Shown piece after piece: positions 7,356 through 15,177 of a stretch of 33,471 nucleotides of DNA; the first letter of the stretch is position 1; the number at the start of each line of letters is the position of its first letter. This DNA comes from a bacterium (lineage in GTDB: Bacteria; Elusimicrobiota; Elusimicrobia; Elusimicrobiales; UBA9959). The notes under the pieces were generated by a model that saw only the letters and a list, made by a program, of their open reading frames with translations, did no database searches and was not told where the DNA came from. The stretch spans positions 1 through 33,471 of the forward strand of contig JAJZOZ010000012.1 of the NCBI GenBank assembly GCA_021811405.1. The letters are read 5' to 3'. The translations under genes and the position numbers were made by a program.

Positions 7356-8491
7356 GGAACTCATTTTCTGTGGGAACGAAGAAATTCCGGGTGCCGGCCG
7401 GCTTCGCCGCTTGGCGCTCCTGCGTGATAAACTCCGTGCCTTCCCCGTACCCGGTGAAGGTGGACCAGGCCGGCCCCGCCGCGCAGGTGGCCGCGCTGCT
7501 GGCGGAGAACCCCGGCAACCTGCTGCTGGCCGACAGGCGGGTCTGGGAACTGCACCTGAAGGGCCTGAAGGTGGACCGCAGCCGCGTCTTTTTGGCGCCG
7601 GCCACGGAGAGCTTCAAGACGCAGGCCGGCATATTCAGGGTGGTGGACTTCCTGGCGCGGCGCGGCTTCACGAAAAAGGAGAAGCTGATAGTCGTGGGCG
7701 GCGGGATAATAGAGGACGTCGGCGCCTTCGTGGGCGCGGTATATAAACGCGGGATAGACTGGGTCTATTTCCCGACCACGCTGCTGTCGATGTGCGACAG
7801 CTGCATAGGCGGCAAGACCGGCATAAACTACAAGAAGGCCAAGAACCAGCTGGCGCTCTTCTCCGCGCCGCGCGCGGTGGTCATCAACCCCGCCTACCTC
7901 GGCACCCTGCCCTACCGGCACGTACTTTCCGGCCTCGGAGAGGCCCTGAAGCTGCATATCACCGGCGGGGGGGGGGCGTTCCGCAACTACGCCGCCAACG
8001 TGGACGCCGCGCTGAAGATGGACCTGCCGGCCCTCGTGCGGATCATCAAGGGCTCCCTGACGATAAAGCGGCTGGTGGTGGAATACGACGAGTTCGAGAA
8101 GGACGTCAGGCGCTCGATGAACTACGGCCACACGGCGGGCCACGCGCTCGAGGTGATGTCCGGCTACCGCATCTCGCACGGCGAGGCCGTGACCGTCGGC
8201 ATGATCGTAGCCAACGAGCTGTCCCGGCGGATGGGGCTCCTGTCCGCCGCGAAGGCCGGGCTCCTGGAAGGCGGCATGATGAAGCTGCTCGCGCCGGGGA
8301 CCAGGCGGGAACTGGCGCGCGTGCGCACCGGACAGCTGGCCGCGCTGCTGTTGAAGGACAAGAAGACGCAGGGAAAGAAGGCCAATTTCGCGCTGATAGA
8401 GGACCTCGGCAGGATGAGGATGGTCCCTGTTGCCATCGACGCTTCGCTCTGCGGCGCCATCTCGGAGATATTGGCGGAGAAGTTCAGATAG
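7352..8491 (+). CDS. Dehydroquinate-synthase-like sugar-phosphate cyclase
   Basis: A 379-residue member of the DHQ synthase/sedoheptulose-7-phosphate cyclase superfamily. These NAD+- and metal-dependent enzymes eliminate phosphate and close a six-membered carbocycle. Visible motifs are GGGIIEDVGAF (116-126, NAD binding), PTTLLSMCDS (141-150), IGGKTGIN (152-159) and the three metal ligands E197 (LGEALK), H260 (NYGHTAGH) and H276 (ISHGEAV). The usual GKN.IG.F motif is changed to AKNQLALF (163-170), and the helix after E197 reads LKLHITGGGG, unlike AroB (IKYG). About 33 extra N-terminal residues precede the fold. Its neighbours include a sugar kinase and a NeuB homologue rather than shikimate genes. 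I infer a secondary cyclase making a cyclitol or carbocyclic sugar. A run of ten G at 7967-7976 lies in the coding sequence. Confidence 0.87.
   Translation: MRNSFSVGTKKFRVPAGFAAWRSCVINSVPSPYPVKVDQAGPAAQVAALLAENPGNLLLADRRVWELHLKGLKVDRSRVFLAPATESFKTQAGIFRVVDFLARRGFTKKEKLIVVGGGIIEDVGAFVGAVYKRGIDWVYFPTTLLSMCDSCIGGKTGINYKKAKNQLALFSAPRAVVINPAYLGTLPYRHVLSGLGEALKLHITGGGGAFRNYAANVDAALKMDLPALVRIIKGSLTIKRLVVEYDEFEKDVRRSMNYGHTAGHALEVMSGYRISHGEAVTVGMIVANELSRRMGLLSAAKAGLLEGGMMKLLAPGTRRELARVRTGQLAALLLKDKKTQGKKANFALIEDLGRMRMVPVAIDASLCGAISEILAEKFR
7967..7976 (+). repeat. G10 homopolymer inside the cyclase gene
   Basis: Ten consecutive G cover codons 206-208 and the first base of codon 209, encoding the end of a four-glycine loop. 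It is the longest single-base run I noticed; other G runs (3414-3420, 3969-3975, 9680-9686, 31625-31631) have seven. Gain or loss of one G would frameshift the protein just after the metal ligand E197 and before H260 and H276, so it would inactivate the enzyme. Slippage of this kind is a known phase-variation mechanism in surface-sugar genes of other bacteria. Here it is only a possibility. Confidence 0.9.
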
Positions 8492-9871
8492 ATGCCGAAG
8501 ATAATACTGGTCGATCTCGGCGCCTCGCGCATAAAATCCGCGCTCGCGGACCTGCGCACCGGCACCATTACCCTGGAGCGCAGCCAGCCTTCGCTGCCCC
8601 CGCTCGGCGCGGCGGGCACGTTCGAGGTGCCTGCCGGCCTCCTGGTCCGTAAATTCAGGGAGATCTGCTCCTCATACGCCGAAGAGGCGCGTGGGGGAGT
8701 GGAAGGCGTGGTGCTGTGCTCGGAGATGCACGGCTTCGCGGTGGCCGGCCCGGACGGCCGTTTTAAGACCGGCTATATAAGTTGGAAGGACGCCAGAGGT
8801 CTGGCCGCGCTGAAAGGAGTTTCGGCGCTGGACCTGGTCTCGCGCGGCCTGGGAGCCGGGTTCCGTGCCGCTACCGGGATGACGCTGCGCCCGGGTCTCC
8901 CCTATGTGAACGCCTTTCATCTGGCGCGCGCCCGGGTCCTCCGTACGGGAGACAGGATACTCTCGCTGCCGGAGCTCCTTACGTACCGGGGAGGCCGCCC
9001 TGCCGGCGCGCATGAGACCATGACGGCGGGACTGGGCTTCTACGACATCTACCGCGGAGGGACATCCGCCCGGCTGGCCGATTTCTTCAGACGGGAGACA
9101 GGTGTTTCGCCGGAACTGGCGGAGCCGGCCGGCACTGGCGCATGCGGCTTCGTGCGCTGCGGGGACCGGGAACTGCCTGTCTTCCCTGGCCTGGGAGACC
9201 ACCAGTGCGCGGTGCTCGGCGCCGGGAACGGCCCCGATACCGTTTCAGTGAATATGGGCACCGGGTCCCAGGTCTCGATCCTTTCCAGGAAAAGGGAGCC
9301 CAGGCGTAACCAGCAGCGCCCGTTCTTCGACGGCTATCTGTTGAGCACGATAACTCATATTCCCGGAGGGCGCGCCCTCAACGAGTTCACCGGCTTCCTG
9401 CGGAGCACGGGGGAGCTGTTCGGAGCCGGACGACCGGACGTGTGGAAGGTCCTGGCCGGGATAAGCCGCGCCGAGGCGGAGGCCTCAACGCTGAATTTCG
9501 ACCTGGGGATCTTCCCGGGGGCCTGGGGCGGGACCGGCGCCGGGGCAGTGGGCGGGATGACCGAAGGCTCGCTGACCCCGAGGAACTATCTGGCGTCGCT
9601 GCTCAGGTCTTTCGCGGCGCAGTACTGCGCGGCGGTAGCGGAGCTGCGGCCTCCGGCGGGCCGCCCGGCGCTGCTGAGCGGGGGGGTTTCGCAGAGGCTC
9701 CCGCAGCTGGCCGGGCTGATAGCGGGCGGTACGGGCCGCAGAACGCGGATCTCCGCCGAGCGGGAAGAGACCTTCGCCGGGCTGAGGGCGGCCGCCGCGG
9801 TATATTCGGGAAGGTCTGACAGTTTTATCAAAGCAGTCAAAAAGTACAGACAATGGAGGAAGCGGAAATGA
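8492..9871 (+). CDS. FGGY-family carbohydrate kinase, sedoheptulokinase-like
   Basis: A 459-residue sugar kinase of the FGGY family (ribulokinase, xylulokinase, sedoheptulokinase). The N-terminal phosphate-1 loop is [12 protein letters not shown] (7-18). The catalytic base D236 sits in [11 protein letters not shown], the phosphate-2 loop is [10 protein letters not shown] (253-262), and a C-terminal [17 protein letters not shown] helix matches the adenosine-binding region. The compact length and GDHQ...MGTGSQ arrangement resemble sedoheptulokinase more than glycerol kinase. It begins directly after the cyclase stop. Sugar-phosphate cyclases need a phosphorylated ketose, so this kinase could supply the leaving-group phosphate. 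Which sugar it phosphorylates is unknown. The C-terminus is strongly basic ([10 protein letters not shown]). Confidence 0.85.
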   Translation: MPKIILVDLGASRIKSALADLRTGTITLERSQPSLPPLGAAGTFEVPAGLLVRKFREICSSYAEEARGGVEGVVLCSEMHGFAVAGPDGRFKTGYISWKDARGLAALKGVSALDLVSRGLGAGFRAATGMTLRPGLPYVNAFHLARARVLRTGDRILSLPELLTYRGGRPAGAHETMTAGLGFYDIYRGGTSARLADFFRRETGVSPELAEPAGTGACGFVRCGDRELPVFPGLGDHQCAVLGAGNGPDTVSVNMGTGSQVSILSRKREPRRNQQRPFFDGYLLSTITHIPGGRALNEFTGFLRSTGELFGAGRPDVWKVLAGISRAEAEASTLNFDLGIFPGAWGGTGAGAVGGMTEGSLTPRNYLASLLRSFAAQYCAAVAELRPPAGRPALLSGGVSQRLPQLAGLIAGGTGRRTRISAEREETFAGLRAAAAVYSGRSDSFIKAVKKYRQWRKRK

Positions 9872-10944
9872 GAGACATCTTCGAGGAACTTTTCGTGCTG
9901 GAGGTGGCCAATAACCACTGGGGGAAGCTCTCCCGCGGTCTGAAGATCATAGACGAGTATTCCAAGATCGTCAGGTTCAACAACGTCCGGGCCGCCATCA
10001 AGCTGCAGTTCCGCGACGTGGACAACTTCATCCACAAGGATTTCATGAAGCGCACCGATATCCGCTACATCAAGAAGACCCTCGACACCAAGATGTCGAA
10101 GGACCACTTCGCCAAAATGATGGGGGCGGTCAAGAAGGGCGGCTGCATACCCATGGTGACGCCTTTCGACGAGAAGTCGGTGGACACCGCGGTCGAGCTC
10201 GGAGCCGAGATCCTGAAGATAGCCAGCTACGACATCAACGACTGGTTCCTGCTGGAGAAGATAGCCTCCGTTAAGAAGCCGGTTATAGTCTCTACCGGCG
10301 GCACCTCTCTGAAGGACATAGACGACATCGTCACGTTCTTCTCCAACCGCAACATCCCGCTGGCCATCAACCACTGCGTATCCCTCTACCCGAGCGAGGA
10401 TTGCGAGCTTCACATCAACCAGATAGATTTCCTGAGGCGCCGCTATCCGGAGCACGTCATAGGGTTCTCTACGCACGAGTACCACGACTGGCAGGCCTCG
10501 ATAATGATGGCCTACGCCAAGGGCGCGCGCACTTTCGAGCGCCACGTGGATATCGACGACGACGGGATCCCGGTGTCGCCTTACTGCTCCGTGCCGCACC
10601 AGGTGGACACCTGGTTCAAGGCTTTCCATAAGGCCAAGGAGATGTGCGGCGGCAGCTGCACCGAGAAGCGCGTCCCCAGCGAGAAAGAAGTGGCCTACCT
10701 GGACGCGCTCGTTCGCGGCGTCTACGCAAAACGCCGCCTGCCGAAGGGCCACAAACTGTCGGAGGACGACGTCTATCTAGCCGTGCCGCTGCAGAAAGGC
10801 CAGATATCCTGCCGCGAGTTCATGGCGGGCGAGGTGCTGCTGAAGCACTGCGAGAAGGACCAGGCGCTGATGATAGACATGATAGACAGTCCCTATGCCG
10901 GGAACGAATCTCTCAAGCGGCTCATTTACAAGAGGGGGATCTGA
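9868..10944 (+). CDS. NeuB-family PEP-dependent ulosonic acid synthase (variant)
   Basis: A 358-residue homologue of N-acetylneuraminate synthase, which condenses PEP with an aldose to give a 2-keto-3-deoxy acid. Family features are EVANNHWG with E12, K45 in [16 protein letters not shown] (98-106), LKIASYD (116-122), metal-type histidines H169 (INHCVSLYP) and H193 (STHEYHDW), and ERH with H216. A C-terminal SAF-like domain lies at about 279-315. Differences from true NeuB include an alanine at 42 where sialic synthases have Asp three residues before the Lys, and no SGE motif. I use ATG 9868, which overlaps the kinase stop as ATGA and follows GGAGGA at 9855-9860. ATG 9853 lacks a ribosome site. 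No sialic, legionaminic or pseudaminic CMP-transferase or epimerase is nearby, so the acceptor sugar is probably unusual. Confidence 0.85.
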   Translation: MRDIFEELFVLEVANNHWGKLSRGLKIIDEYSKIVRFNNVRAAIKLQFRDVDNFIHKDFMKRTDIRYIKKTLDTKMSKDHFAKMMGAVKKGGCIPMVTPFDEKSVDTAVELGAEILKIASYDINDWFLLEKIASVKKPVIVSTGGTSLKDIDDIVTFFSNRNIPLAINHCVSLYPSEDCELHINQIDFLRRRYPEHVIGFSTHEYHDWQASIMMAYAKGARTFERHVDIDDDGIPVSPYCSVPHQVDTWFKAFHKAKEMCGGSCTEKRVPSEKEVAYLDALVRGVYAKRRLPKGHKLSEDDVYLAVPLQKGQISCREFMAGEVLLKHCEKDQALMIDMIDSPYAGNESLKRLIYKRGI

Positions 10945-10949
10945 AGCCG

Positions 10950-11603
10950 GTGGCCCGGAAGTTCGACAATATCATCTTTGACCTGGACGGTACCCTCGTC
11001 GATTCCTCGGGAGACATCGGGGATTGTCTGGCGCTGGCCTTTTCCGGTACTCCCGGCGCGGGTGCTTTCTCGCGGCTGGAGAAAGCATGGCTCGGCCTGC
11101 CGCTGAAGGAGATAGTCTCCGCCGCCAGCCCCGGGCTGCCGGCCGAGCGCGCCAGGGCGGTATGTCTGCGGTTCAGGGAGATATACGACGCATCAGAGTA
11201 TCCTCGGACGGGTCTGATGCCCGGGTCCGCCGCGGCCCTGGCCGCGCTGGCGGGGGGCGGGAAGGCGCTGTTCGTGGCCACTAATAAACCTCTAAAACCC
11301 ACCCTTCGCATCGCCGGGCAGCTTAAGATCTCGCCGTTCTTCCGGGAGATAGCCTGTCCCGATCTGCTGGCCGGAAGGCAGATGACCAAAAGCGGCATGC
11401 TGGCCTTCCTGATAGATAAATGGGGGCTGGAGCCCTCCGCGACGCTGATGGTGGGGGATACCGAGCCCGACGTGGCGGCCGCGCGCGCCAACGCGCTCGG
11501 CTGCGCCTACTATGCCGCGGGCTACGGCGGGAGAGAGCTGGGCCGGGCGCTGCGCCCGGATATCTTGCTGGAGGATATGGGGTTGCTGCCCTCCCTTCTC
11601 TGA
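10950..11603 (+). CDS. HAD-superfamily phosphatase (phosphoglycolate phosphatase-like), GTG start
   Basis: A 217-residue HAD hydrolase. Motif I is FDLDGTLVD with nucleophile D11 and acid/base D13. Motif II is T111 in VATNKP, motif III is K147 in MTKSGM, and motif IV is MVGDTEPDVAAAR with D170 and D174. The cap is of the small helical type. The frame has no ATG in this region. GTG 10950 is the plausible start, giving MARKFDNIIFDLDG, with a G-rich stretch (10931-10938) upstream. The NeuB-like gene ends five bases before it. In the cassette it probably removes the phosphate from a sugar or cyclitol phosphate, as KdsC-type phosphatases do after ulosonic acid synthases. It could also be a general phosphoglycolate-like phosphatase. 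Confidence 0.82.
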   Translation: MARKFDNIIFDLDGTLVDSSGDIGDCLALAFSGTPGAGAFSRLEKAWLGLPLKEIVSAASPGLPAERARAVCLRFREIYDASEYPRTGLMPGSAAALAALAGGGKALFVATNKPLKPTLRIAGQLKISPFFREIACPDLLAGRQMTKSGMLAFLIDKWGLEPSATLMVGDTEPDVAAARANALGCAYYAAGYGGRELGRALRPDILLEDMGLLPSLL

Positions 11604-11604
11604 T

Positions 11605-11985
11605 ATGCTTACGATTTTCTGGGATAACAGGTTCCTGCGCTTCCTGCTGGTGGGGGCGCTGAACACGGCTTTCGGCTATTCTGTCTTCGCTCTGTTCATC
11701 TATGCCGGGCTGCATTATTCCCTGGCGGCGTTCCTGGGAACGGCGGTCGGCGTCATGTTCAATTTCAAGTCCACGGGCAGGATAGTGTTCGGCAACAGGG
11801 ATGACCGCCGCATCTTCAGGTTCGTCGCCGTCTACGGCGTGGTATACCTGGTCAACGTCCTGGCGCTGAAGTTGCTGGCCGCGGCGGGGATGAACCTGTA
11901 CGCGGCCGGCGCGGTATTGCTGCTGCCGCTCGCGGCGCTGTCCTTTTTCTTGAACAAGACTTTGGTTTTCCAGGGGGAGAGATGA
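11605..11985 (+). CDS. gtrA: GtrA-family small membrane protein
   Basis: A 126-residue protein with four hydrophobic segments (about 10-32, 38-55, 70-90, 98-116). Two copies of the GtrA signature are visible: FNFKSTGRIVF near 52-62 and FFLNKTLVF near 114-122. GtrA proteins are thought to help move an undecaprenyl-phosphate sugar across the inner membrane for GtrC-type transferases. The ATG at 11605 is one base after the HAD stop. An in-frame ATG at 11512 would add 31 residues that merely read the HAD gene in another frame. The stop overlaps the GtrB-like gene (ATGA), reproducing the classical gtrA-gtrB order. Confidence 0.88.
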   Translation: MLTIFWDNRFLRFLLVGALNTAFGYSVFALFIYAGLHYSLAAFLGTAVGVMFNFKSTGRIVFGNRDDRRIFRFVAVYGVVYLVNVLALKLLAAAGMNLYAAGAVLLLPLAALSFFLNKTLVFQGER

Positions 11986-12911
11986 AATTGGTCAGTATTG
12001 TCACGGCCTGTTATAACGAGGAAGAGAACGTCGGAAAGCTCTGCTCCGCGGTAAGGGAGGTCTTCTCCGGCCTTGGGGGCTACTCGTACGAGCATCTATT
12101 CATAGACAACGCGTCGGAGGACGGGACCTTCGCGGCGCTCAAGCGCGAGGCGGCGGCCGACAAACGCGTCAAGATCATCCGCAACTCCCGCAATTTCGGG
12201 CATATACGCTCCCCTTTCCATGCCCTGCTCCAGGCCAACGGTGACGCCGTGATATCGCTGAGCGCGGACTTCCAGGACCCCCCTGCCCTTATCGCGGATT
12301 TCCTGCGGTTGTGGGAGTCGGGCAGCATGATAGTCGCCGGAGTAAAGACACGCAGCGAGGAATCTCCGCTGCTTTTCCGCCTCCGTCAGTACTCCTACGG
12401 CCTGATGAACAGGATATCGGAAGTGCGCCATGTCGAGAATTTCACCGGTTTCGGGCTTTACGACAGAAGGGTGATAGATATCCTGCGCGGCATAAACGAC
12501 CCGTATCCTTACTTCAGAGGCCTGATAGCCGACATCGGATTCGAGATAGCGAAAGTGGAATACAAGCAGCCCGCCCGTCGCTCCGGGGTTACCAAGAACA
12601 ACTTCTATTCTCTGTACGACATGGCGATGCTCGGGTTCACCAACTATTCCAAGATCCCTCTGCGCGCGGCGACCTTCCTGGGTTTCATAATGTCGGTACT
12701 GAGCCTCTTCGTGGCTTTCGTCTATCTGGTATACAAGCTGATCTACTGGGAGCAGTTCTCGCTGGGCATGGCCCCGGTGGTAATCGGCCTCTTCTTCATG
12801 TTCTCCGTTCAACTCCTCTTTCTGGGCATCGCCGGCGAGTATATATGCTCCATACATACCAAAGTGCTGAGGCGTCCGTTGGTGATCGAGGCGGAAAGGG
12901 TGAATTTCTGA
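11982..12911 (+). CDS. gtrB: GtrB-like polyprenol-phosphate glycosyltransferase (GT2)
   Basis: A 309-residue GT2 enzyme with an N-terminal catalytic domain and two C-terminal membrane helices (about 228-252 and 262-288). The start VSIVTACYNEEENV and the motif SADFQDPP (95-101, with D96 and D99) match the GtrB/ArnC/DPM1-like group. RRSGVTKNNFYSLYD near 197-211 is the conserved segment just before the helices. It would transfer a sugar from a nucleotide donor to undecaprenyl phosphate on the cytoplasmic face. It is translationally coupled to GtrA upstream and followed five bases later by a large membrane protein that could be the GtrC-type transferase. The sugar is not predictable: GtrB is usually glucose-specific, but relatives use other sugars. 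Confidence 0.87.
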   Translation: MKLVSIVTACYNEEENVGKLCSAVREVFSGLGGYSYEHLFIDNASEDGTFAALKREAAADKRVKIIRNSRNFGHIRSPFHALLQANGDAVISLSADFQDPPALIADFLRLWESGSMIVAGVKTRSEESPLLFRLRQYSYGLMNRISEVRHVENFTGFGLYDRRVIDILRGINDPYPYFRGLIADIGFEIAKVEYKQPARRSGVTKNNFYSLYDMAMLGFTNYSKIPLRAATFLGFIMSVLSLFVAFVYLVYKLIYWEQFSLGMAPVVIGLFFMFSVQLLFLGIAGEYICSIHTKVLRRPLVIEAERVNF

Positions 12912-12916
12912 AAACT

Positions 12917-15076
12917 ATGCAGGAATCCAGAGATAAAAAACTGGCGTTGCTCCTGTTCCAGGCCGCCATCGCTTTCTCCGGTCTGGGTGCATTGGCATGG
13001 CAGTCCGGCGAACGGCTGAAGAACCTGCTGCTGTCCGCACCTTTCGACGGGGTCATCGCATGGACACTGCCTTTCTATCATCCCTACCAGAACTCCCTGC
13101 TGAACTATGCGCTGCTCTGCCTCGTGATGTCCGTGGCCGGTCTGTCCGTTTATTTCCTGCTGGCCGGTACGGAGAGGCTTGAGGACGTCGTTTCTGCCCA
13201 GGAACCGCGCCATGCCTGGACAACGGTCGCGATCTGCGTCTTTTTCGCCGCGGGAAGACACTATATGCCACGCGAGCTGATGTTTCTGTCCTTCTTCCTC
13301 TCCCCAGGGTTAGCGCATCTCTCGTTGGCAAATATTAGGCCTTTCCTCCCAGTTGCCTCCGCGGTCCTTCTGCTCGGTCTCTGTCTCGAGCCGGTCCGAG
13401 TGTCCACGGGCAGGGTATTGCTGATGAACGAGTACCCTGACCTGAACGAGGAGACCATGATGGCGGGGCACTACGTGCTGAACCGGGATTTTCTGGTGGA
13501 CATTTCCACGTCTTCCCAGGCCGCCGCTGAGTTCATGAAGAAGAACATCTACGAGTATTCCCACCAGAACATGGGCCGTGGACAGCTTAACCATATCGGA
13601 CATGTCCTGAACCCGCTGAGCGAGTACGAGGCGGGCAAGCCGCGTTCCGCGATATTCATGCAGTACGGTTTTGGGAACACCATGCTTTTCCGCTGGACGA
13701 TGGAACTCTTCGGCGGCCTTTCTCTCCACAACTACTACAAGTGCTACTGGTATTACGTGCTGTACTATATGCTTTTCGCGGCGGCCGCGGTTCTTATCTT
13801 CAGGGACACCTCTTACATCTTCTTCGCGCTCTGCGGCCTTGCTGGCTCGGCTTTCGCCTGCAACTATGTGGGCTTCATACTGGCGCCGGGTATAATCCCG
13901 ACCATACATTTCGCTGATGTCCTGGTCCTCCTGCTTTTGCCGGGATTCTTCGCCAGGCCAGGCTACGGGAAGGCCGCCATGCTGGCCCTGCTCGCCTTCG
14001 GGGCCGTATTCCTTAACCGCCAGTTCGGCGCCGTGCTGGCGTTATCAGCCGGCGCAGCCGCGGCGCTCTATTTCGCGGAGAATTTCAGCATCAGACGCGC
14101 GGCTCCGGCTGTAGCGGCCTGTCTGGTGCTCCCTGCCGCTGCCGTGCTGTTCTCCGTGCTTTCCGCCGGAGGTAGTGCCGGTTCCGACGCGATGGCGCAG
14201 TACCTGTCCGGCTTCCTGTCTTTCAGGCCACCGGGGAAGGTGGTGGACATGACCGTAGTCTACCTGGCGCTCTCCTACCTGTTCCTGTTCCGGCTCAAGC
14301 CGGCGCGTTCGGCCGCTAAATATCTATATGTATTCGTCTTCCTGTACGCCCAGGGTATGTTGTTCTATTTCTACTGGTCCGGCCTGCTGAACCACCTCCC
14401 GATGGCCGCGCCGTTCCTGTGTCTGCAGCTTTTCTTGATGTTCAGGATGGTAGAGAAGAGAGAGGTCGAGCTGCCAGAGGTGTTCCGTGACTGGCTGCCT
14501 TACGCCAGGGGAGTTGCCGGCGGGATCGTGTTCCTGCTGATGCTCAAATTCCTGTTCTTCTTCTATTCCGGGCCGTTCGGAATGCTGGAATTTAGCCGCA
14601 TTTTCGGCGTTCATCGCACCTACAACTGGAGTTTCGAGAGGGCGAGGGTGGAATCTACTACCGACCCGGCCCCGCTGCGGGCGGCGGTAGAGCTGCTGCG
14701 GAAATATTCCGGTGCGGAGAACGGGATAGTGATGGTTTCGCGCTATGACAACCTTGTGCCTTTCCTGGCAGGTAAATACAATAGGCTCCAGTTCTTCGAC
14801 CTATCCTGGTATCTCACCACGGAGAGCCGGCTGAACGCCGTCGTCTCCCGTCTGTGCGCCGAGAGACCAGAGTACCTTTTTGTCGATACCGATATCGACG
14901 CGAACCCGTCGGATCAGCTGGCGAAGCTTTTTGCCGGGCCGCCCCATGATACGGAGAGAGCTTCTAGATTCGGACGACTTGAAGGCCTGCGGCGTGTCTT
15001 CGACTCTATTTCCGGCGACTACCGACTGAAAGAGGCAGGGCAGTTGATCTCCGTATATGAGCGTGTGCGCAGATAG
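12917..15076 (+). CDS. Large polytopic membrane protein, candidate GtrC-like GT-C glycosyltransferase
   Basis: A 719-residue protein I do not recognise by family. It has a first hydrophobic helix (about 9-25), roughly ten to twelve further membrane segments up to about 555, and a soluble C-terminal domain (about 565-719). An acidic/aromatic loop after the first helix (SAPFDGVIAWTLPFYHPYQN, about 41-60) is placed like the catalytic loop of GT-C enzymes. Position directly after GtrA and GtrB matches gtrC, the least conserved member of such cassettes. I start at ATG 12917; a longer in-frame opening to 12311 only shadows the GtrB gene. It uses more A/T-ending codons than the genes at 23096-28803 by eye. 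A polymerase role (Wzy) is an alternative. Confidence 0.65.
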   Translation: MQESRDKKLALLLFQAAIAFSGLGALAWQSGERLKNLLLSAPFDGVIAWTLPFYHPYQNSLLNYALLCLVMSVAGLSVYFLLAGTERLEDVVSAQEPRHAWTTVAICVFFAAGRHYMPRELMFLSFFLSPGLAHLSLANIRPFLPVASAVLLLGLCLEPVRVSTGRVLLMNEYPDLNEETMMAGHYVLNRDFLVDISTSSQAAAEFMKKNIYEYSHQNMGRGQLNHIGHVLNPLSEYEAGKPRSAIFMQYGFGNTMLFRWTMELFGGLSLHNYYKCYWYYVLYYMLFAAAAVLIFRDTSYIFFALCGLAGSAFACNYVGFILAPGIIPTIHFADVLVLLLLPGFFARPGYGKAAMLALLAFGAVFLNRQFGAVLALSAGAAAALYFAENFSIRRAAPAVAACLVLPAAAVLFSVLSAGGSAGSDAMAQYLSGFLSFRPPGKVVDMTVVYLALSYLFLFRLKPARSAAKYLYVFVFLYAQGMLFYFYWSGLLNHLPMAAPFLCLQLFLMFRMVEKREVELPEVFRDWLPYARGVAGGIVFLLMLKFLFFFYSGPFGMLEFSRIFGVHRTYNWSFERARVESTTDPAPLRAAVELLRKYSGAENGIVMVSRYDNLVPFLAGKYNRLQFFDLSWYLTTESRLNAVVSRLCAERPEYLFVDTDIDANPSDQLAKLFAGPPHDTERASRFGRLEGLRRVFDSISGDYRLKEAGQLISVYERVRR

Positions 15077-15125
15077 GTCGCATTTACTCCCCGGGCCTTC
15101 CTATTATTTAATAAAATATTAGCAG

Positions 15126-15155
15126 CCTTTACCCGCGGCTCAGGCCGCGGTAAGG
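15126..15155. other. Inverted repeat (hairpin) in the gap before the colitose genes
   Basis: A perfect 7-bp stem, CCGCGGC (15133-15139) with GCCGCGG (15144-15150), has a TCAG loop. It extends outward with two bulges (CCTT 15126-15129 against AAGG 15152-15155). It lies between the GtrC-like gene and the ColC-like gene. There is no run of T after it, only TATATT at 15156-15161, so it could be a weak terminator, an operator or an mRNA leader structure. The AT-rich segment 15101-15120 just before it may hold a promoter. I cannot decide between these. Confidence 0.55.
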
Positions 15156-15177
15156 TATATTGCATGAGAGGATCTGC

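Noticed and set aside
7352-8491. Housekeeping 3-dehydroquinate synthase (aroB)
   Set aside because: Motif changes after the metal glutamate, and neighbours from sugar-kinase and NeuB families rather than aroK, aroC or aroE, argue for a specialised cyclase. Not strictly excluded without a tree.
9868-10944. Sialic, legionaminic or pseudaminic acid pathway
   Set aside because: Only the NeuB-like gene is present. CMP-transferase, UDP-GlcNAc hydrolysing epimerase and aminotransferase partners are missing, and active-site motifs differ.
33-15161. Recurring GCGG-TATATT-like string near 33-43, 9797-9806 and 15148-15161 as a possible regulatory repeat
   Set aside because: Two copies are inside coding sequence and encode ordinary protein motifs (AVYF, AVYS), and the third is spaced differently. 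Probably coincidence.
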